8,637 nucleotides of DNA from an uncultured Clostridium sp. (GTDB lineage: Bacteria; Bacillota; Clostridia; TANB77; CAG-508): positions 1 through 8,637 of the forward strand of contig USQA01000049.1 of the NCBI GenBank assembly GCA_900556695.1. Reading direction: 5' to 3'. Shown in pieces: positions 6,641 to 8,637 of the stretch; position 1 is the stretch's first letter; each line of letters begins with the position of its first letter. Below the pieces are notes generated by a model. That model was not told the origin of the DNA. It did no database searches and saw only the letters and a program-made list of their open reading frames with translations. A program made the position numbers and the translations under genes.

Positions 6641-6664
6641 AGACTTCTTCGTGAAGTCTTTTTT
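6641..6664 (+). terminator. Intrinsic terminator of the AlbA_2 / tRNA-like unit
   Basis: AGACTTC (6641-6647) pairs perfectly with GAAGTCT (6653-6659) around the loop TTCGT, and a six-T run ends at 6664. The last A of the CCA can add one more pair with T6660. It abuts the tRNA-like 3' end, the usual arrangement for a tRNA transcription unit. Confidence 0.85.
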
Positions 6665-6974
6665 AGATGGAAGGAATTTATAAAAAAAATGGAATCAAAT
6701 CTAACTAAAAGAAATTAAAAGGTGATACTTGTTTTTGTGGTATTGGACATTGGACTAGGACAAATTTAGAAATCTGCTTAATTGGAACAAAGGAAACAAT
6801 AAAAAGAAAATCAAATAAAGTATCACAAATAATTGATACACATATAGAAGAATACAGTAAGAAACCTGCAATAGTAAGAGATAAATAGTTGAACTTGTAG
6901 AAGATATGCCTAGAATAGAATTGTTTGCAAGACAAACAGTAGATGACTGGGACTGTTGGAAAAATGAGGTATGA
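6665..6974 (+). pseudogene. Degraded 3' fragment of a second MT-A70 methyltransferase
   Basis: The translation still reads GHWTRTNLEICLIG, then a Lys-rich stretch to VSQIIDTHIEE and KKPAIVRDK, followed by a TAG caused by loss of one A in a run (about 6881-6888). After a frame change it continues as VELVEDMPRIELFARQTVDD and ends DWDCWKNEV before TGA (6972-6974). It corresponds to the C-terminal ~110 residues of the intact enzyme at 3415-3963. The N-terminal half with the catalytic DPPW is absent, so it cannot be active. Homology begins right after the terminator T-run (TAGATGG at about 6664); its first ~60 nt are heavily eroded. The ~10% divergence from the intact copy suggests a related but distinct allele rather than a fresh duplication. 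Confidence 0.88.
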
Positions 6975-6977
6975 TTA

Positions 6978-7006
6978 TTGTAAATAACATAAAAACATGA
7001 TAAAAT
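6978..7006 (+). promoter_or_regulatory. Extended -10 promoter for the kinase unit
   Basis: TTGTAA (6978-6983), a 17-nt spacer and TAAAAT (7001-7006), with TGA directly before the -10, repeat the architecture of 3964-3992. It overlaps an upstream in-frame ATG (6997), so transcripts from this promoter would begin downstream of that codon. This is the reason for choosing the later kinase start at 7039. Confidence 0.72.
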
Positions 7007-7038
7007 GTTGCAAAAAAATAGAATTGAGAGTGAATGAA

Positions 7039-8607
7039 ATGAATGCAGAAAAAATAAATAATTATTATGCAGAACTGGAAAAGATTGCAACATATAATAA
7101 TGAATCAATAACAGATGAAGAATTTTCTAAAAATCTATTAGAAATTAAAATGGATTCAAAAAAAGAAGGCTTTGATATGCCTGAAATTTTTGATCTCGTA
7201 AAAACAAAAAGTGATTTTAGAAAGAATATGCAAAAATATGGTGGATATCAAGAAAGAAGAGAAAAATTAAGAGAAGGATTGTATCCTATTATAGACATTT
7301 ATGAACAAAAAATATTAAATTCTAAGACGTCAATAATTTCAAATAAATTATCAATAAGAGAGATAAATGACTATTTAAAAATAAATAATTTATATTTAAA
7401 AACAAAGTATGGGAAAATATTAATATACAATTTAGAAAGTAAATCAGGAGGAAATGGAACGGTTTATTTTGGAAAGATGGCAGATGTGGATGTTGCAATT
7501 AAGTTTTTAATAAATAATAGTAAAGAAAAATTAAATAGATTTTTATGTGAATATGGAAATGTTATTCTTAAATTAAGTGAAAAAGATGGAATTGTAAAAA
7601 TGTATTTTTATGATGAAATAGTTATCAATAATAATATATATCCATTAATATGCATGAAAAGATATATAAGTAAATTAGTATATGATGAAAATTATAGTGA
7701 AGATGAAATAATAGATTTTGTAAAACAAATATTATATGCTACTTCCAATATACACAAACAAGGTATTTTTCATAGAGATTTAAAGCCTGATAATATTCTA
7801 ATAGATGAAGAGGGACGACTATTTATCGCTGATTTTGGTATAGCATATTATAACCCTGAAATATTTGAAAAAACAGGGCATACAACGGAAGGAGAAAGAT
7901 TAGCAAACTTTGATTTTTCAGCTCCTGAACAGAGAAACAGTGAAACAATACCAAACGCAACAATGGATATATATGCTATAGGACAAATAACTCAATGGTT
8001 AGTTTTTGGAAAAACGACAAAGGGAACTCATAGAAAGAGGTTATATGAAAAGTTTAATACACCAAGAATGCATTTTTTAGATGATATTGTAGACAAATGC
8101 TTAAATGATGATCCACAAGAAAGATTTCAAAGTGTAGAAGAAATATTTAATGAAATTGAAAAATACAACTCAGATAAAAAACAAGTACAAGAAAGAAATA
8201 CTCAAATAAAGGTGGATAAACACAATAAAGATATAGATATAAATGAATTAAAAAATGCATTACAAGATATAATGGATAAGATTTGTTTGTTTAGATATGG
8301 AGAATATAATGAGAATGTAGAACCAACATTTACATTATCAAATCCAATGTCAGATAAAGTTGTAAAAAAATTTTTAGAGAGCATACCACAAAATTTAAAA
8401 AAATTAGAATTTTTTGACACAGTAACAGCATCAAAGTTTATTGAGAATTTTCAAGTTTATGATAAATATGAAATAGATAAAAAATATTATGAATTATTAA
8501 GTGAGAAATTTGAAGCAGTACAAAAAAATTCTCCAGAACTTGAAACATCTTTTATTGAATATGTAAAAACAAAAATAAATTTTAATGTTGAAGAATTACC
8601 ATTTTAA
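7039..8607 (+). CDS. Serine/threonine protein kinase with unknown flanking domains
   Basis: Read from the ATG at 7039 (GAGAG 8 nt upstream), the product is 522 aa; the ATG at 6997 is inside the promoter and unlikely. A Hanks-type kinase domain occupies about residues 125-375: glycine loop SGGNGTVYFG (136-145), VAIK with K155, probable alpha-C E171, HRDLKPDN with D247 and N252, DFG at 265-267, and APEQ at 295-298. All key catalytic residues are present, and it is an RD kinase. Residues 1-120 form a charged helical region that I do not recognise. After a Lys/Glu/Asp-rich linker, residues ~395-522 form another unknown domain. There is no transmembrane helix and no PASTA repeat, so it is not the cell-wall kinase PrkC/Stk1 but a cytoplasmic accessory kinase. 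Kinases of this kind occur in phage-defence loci (for example Stk2). Another gene starts 25 nt downstream. Confidence 0.9.
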   Translation: MNAEKINNYYAELEKIATYNNESITDEEFSKNLLEIKMDSKKEGFDMPEIFDLVKTKSDFRKNMQKYGGYQERREKLREGLYPIIDIYEQKILNSKTSIISNKLSIREINDYLKINNLYLKTKYGKILIYNLESKSGGNGTVYFGKMADVDVAIKFLINNSKEKLNRFLCEYGNVILKLSEKDGIVKMYFYDEIVINNNIYPLICMKRYISKLVYDENYSEDEIIDFVKQILYATSNIHKQGIFHRDLKPDNILIDEEGRLFIADFGIAYYNPEIFEKTGHTTEGERLANFDFSAPEQRNSETIPNATMDIYAIGQITQWLVFGKTTKGTHRKRLYEKFNTPRMHFLDDIVDKCLNDDPQERFQSVEEIFNEIEKYNSDKKQVQERNTQIKVDKHNKDIDINELKNALQDIMDKICLFRYGEYNENVEPTFTLSNPMSDKVVKKFLESIPQNLKKLEFFDTVTASKFIENFQVYDKYEIDKKYYELLSEKFEAVQKNSPELETSFIEYVKTKINFNVEELPF

Positions 8608-8632
8608 AACTGGATTATAAAAGAGGAGAAAT

Positions 8633-8637
8633 ATGAA
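8633..8637 (+). CDS. Start of a further gene, cut by the window end
   Basis: AAGAGGAG (8621-8628) followed after 4 nt by ATG (8633-8635) and GA is a typical ribosome binding site and start. It lies 25 nt after the kinase stop, so this gene is probably co-transcribed with the kinase. Nothing of the product can be seen. Confidence 0.6.

Larger units (their letters stand above)
6665..7006 (+). repeat. Direct repeat, copy 2: MT-A70 3' end plus promoter
   Basis: This is the partner of 3630-3992 in the same orientation. Besides the broken methyltransferase end it keeps the promoter beyond the stop: both copies end in ATGATAAAAT or GTGATAAAAT. Homologous recombination between copies would delete everything from the AlbA_2 gene to the tRNA-like RNA and join the kinase directly to the methyltransferase. 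Confidence 0.85.

Noticed and set aside
6997..7038. Upstream ATG at 6997 as the kinase start
   Set aside because: It overlaps the -10 element of the promoter at 6978-7006, has no ribosome binding site, and the 14 extra residues look unlike the rest. The ATG at 7039 is preferred.
1..8637. CRISPR array or insertion sequence
   Set aside because: No regularly spaced short repeats, no transposase reading frame and no terminal inverted repeats with target duplications were seen on either strand. The only long repeat is the methyltransferase 3' end.

Overview
The window is very A+T-rich (roughly 70% or more by eye). Its coding genes are all on the + strand, with strong AAGGAGG-type ribosome binding sites, TTG/ATG starts and heavy AGA/ATA codon use. 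This points to a low-GC Firmicute, most likely a Clostridia member. The content is that of an integrative conjugative element or similar mobile element carrying accessory cargo. No integrase, relaxase or origin lies in this window, so the element type is inferred.

Layout. (1) 25-552: a small multi-pass membrane protein resembling the DUF6512 family. (2) 553-859: a non-coding leader with several inverted repeats, a 64-nt imperfect hairpin (682-745) and a good intrinsic terminator (802-833), just ahead of the conjugation operon. (3) 860-3963: three tightly packed genes: a VirB4-type T4SS ATPase, a membrane-anchored M23 peptidase (start overlapping the previous stop in TAATG) and an MT-A70 adenine methyltransferase (no gap). 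(4) 3964-6664: a cargo unit with its own extended -10 promoter: an AlbA_2/Schlafen-type protein, a three-helix membrane protein, then a tRNA-like RNA ending in CCA that runs directly into a terminator. (5) 6665-7006: a degraded second copy of the 3' part of the MT-A70 gene, including the promoter that follows it. (6) 7039-8607: a Ser/Thr protein kinase flanked by unknown N- and C-terminal regions, with the start of another gene 25 nt after it.

How it fits together. The VirB4 ATPase would power DNA transfer, the M23 enzyme would open peptidoglycan, and the methyltransferase may mark the element's DNA. Behind it sit two cargo units that look like defence or host-interaction genes. Each begins immediately after an MT-A70 3' end followed by an almost identical promoter (TTGTRA, 17 nt, TGA-TAAAAT with the TGA inside the spacer). 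This suggests that the methyltransferase 3' end is a homology landing pad where cargo modules are swapped or stacked by recombination, each inheriting a ready-made promoter. The most unusual item is the 84-nt tRNA-like RNA at 6557-6640. It has a 7-bp acceptor stem, a perfect 5-bp T stem, a T loop with G in place of the usual T55, an encoded CCA and a terminator, but no convincing D or anticodon arm. Its position at the end of a unit headed by a Schlafen-type domain raises the untested idea of a protein-RNA system built around tRNA recognition.
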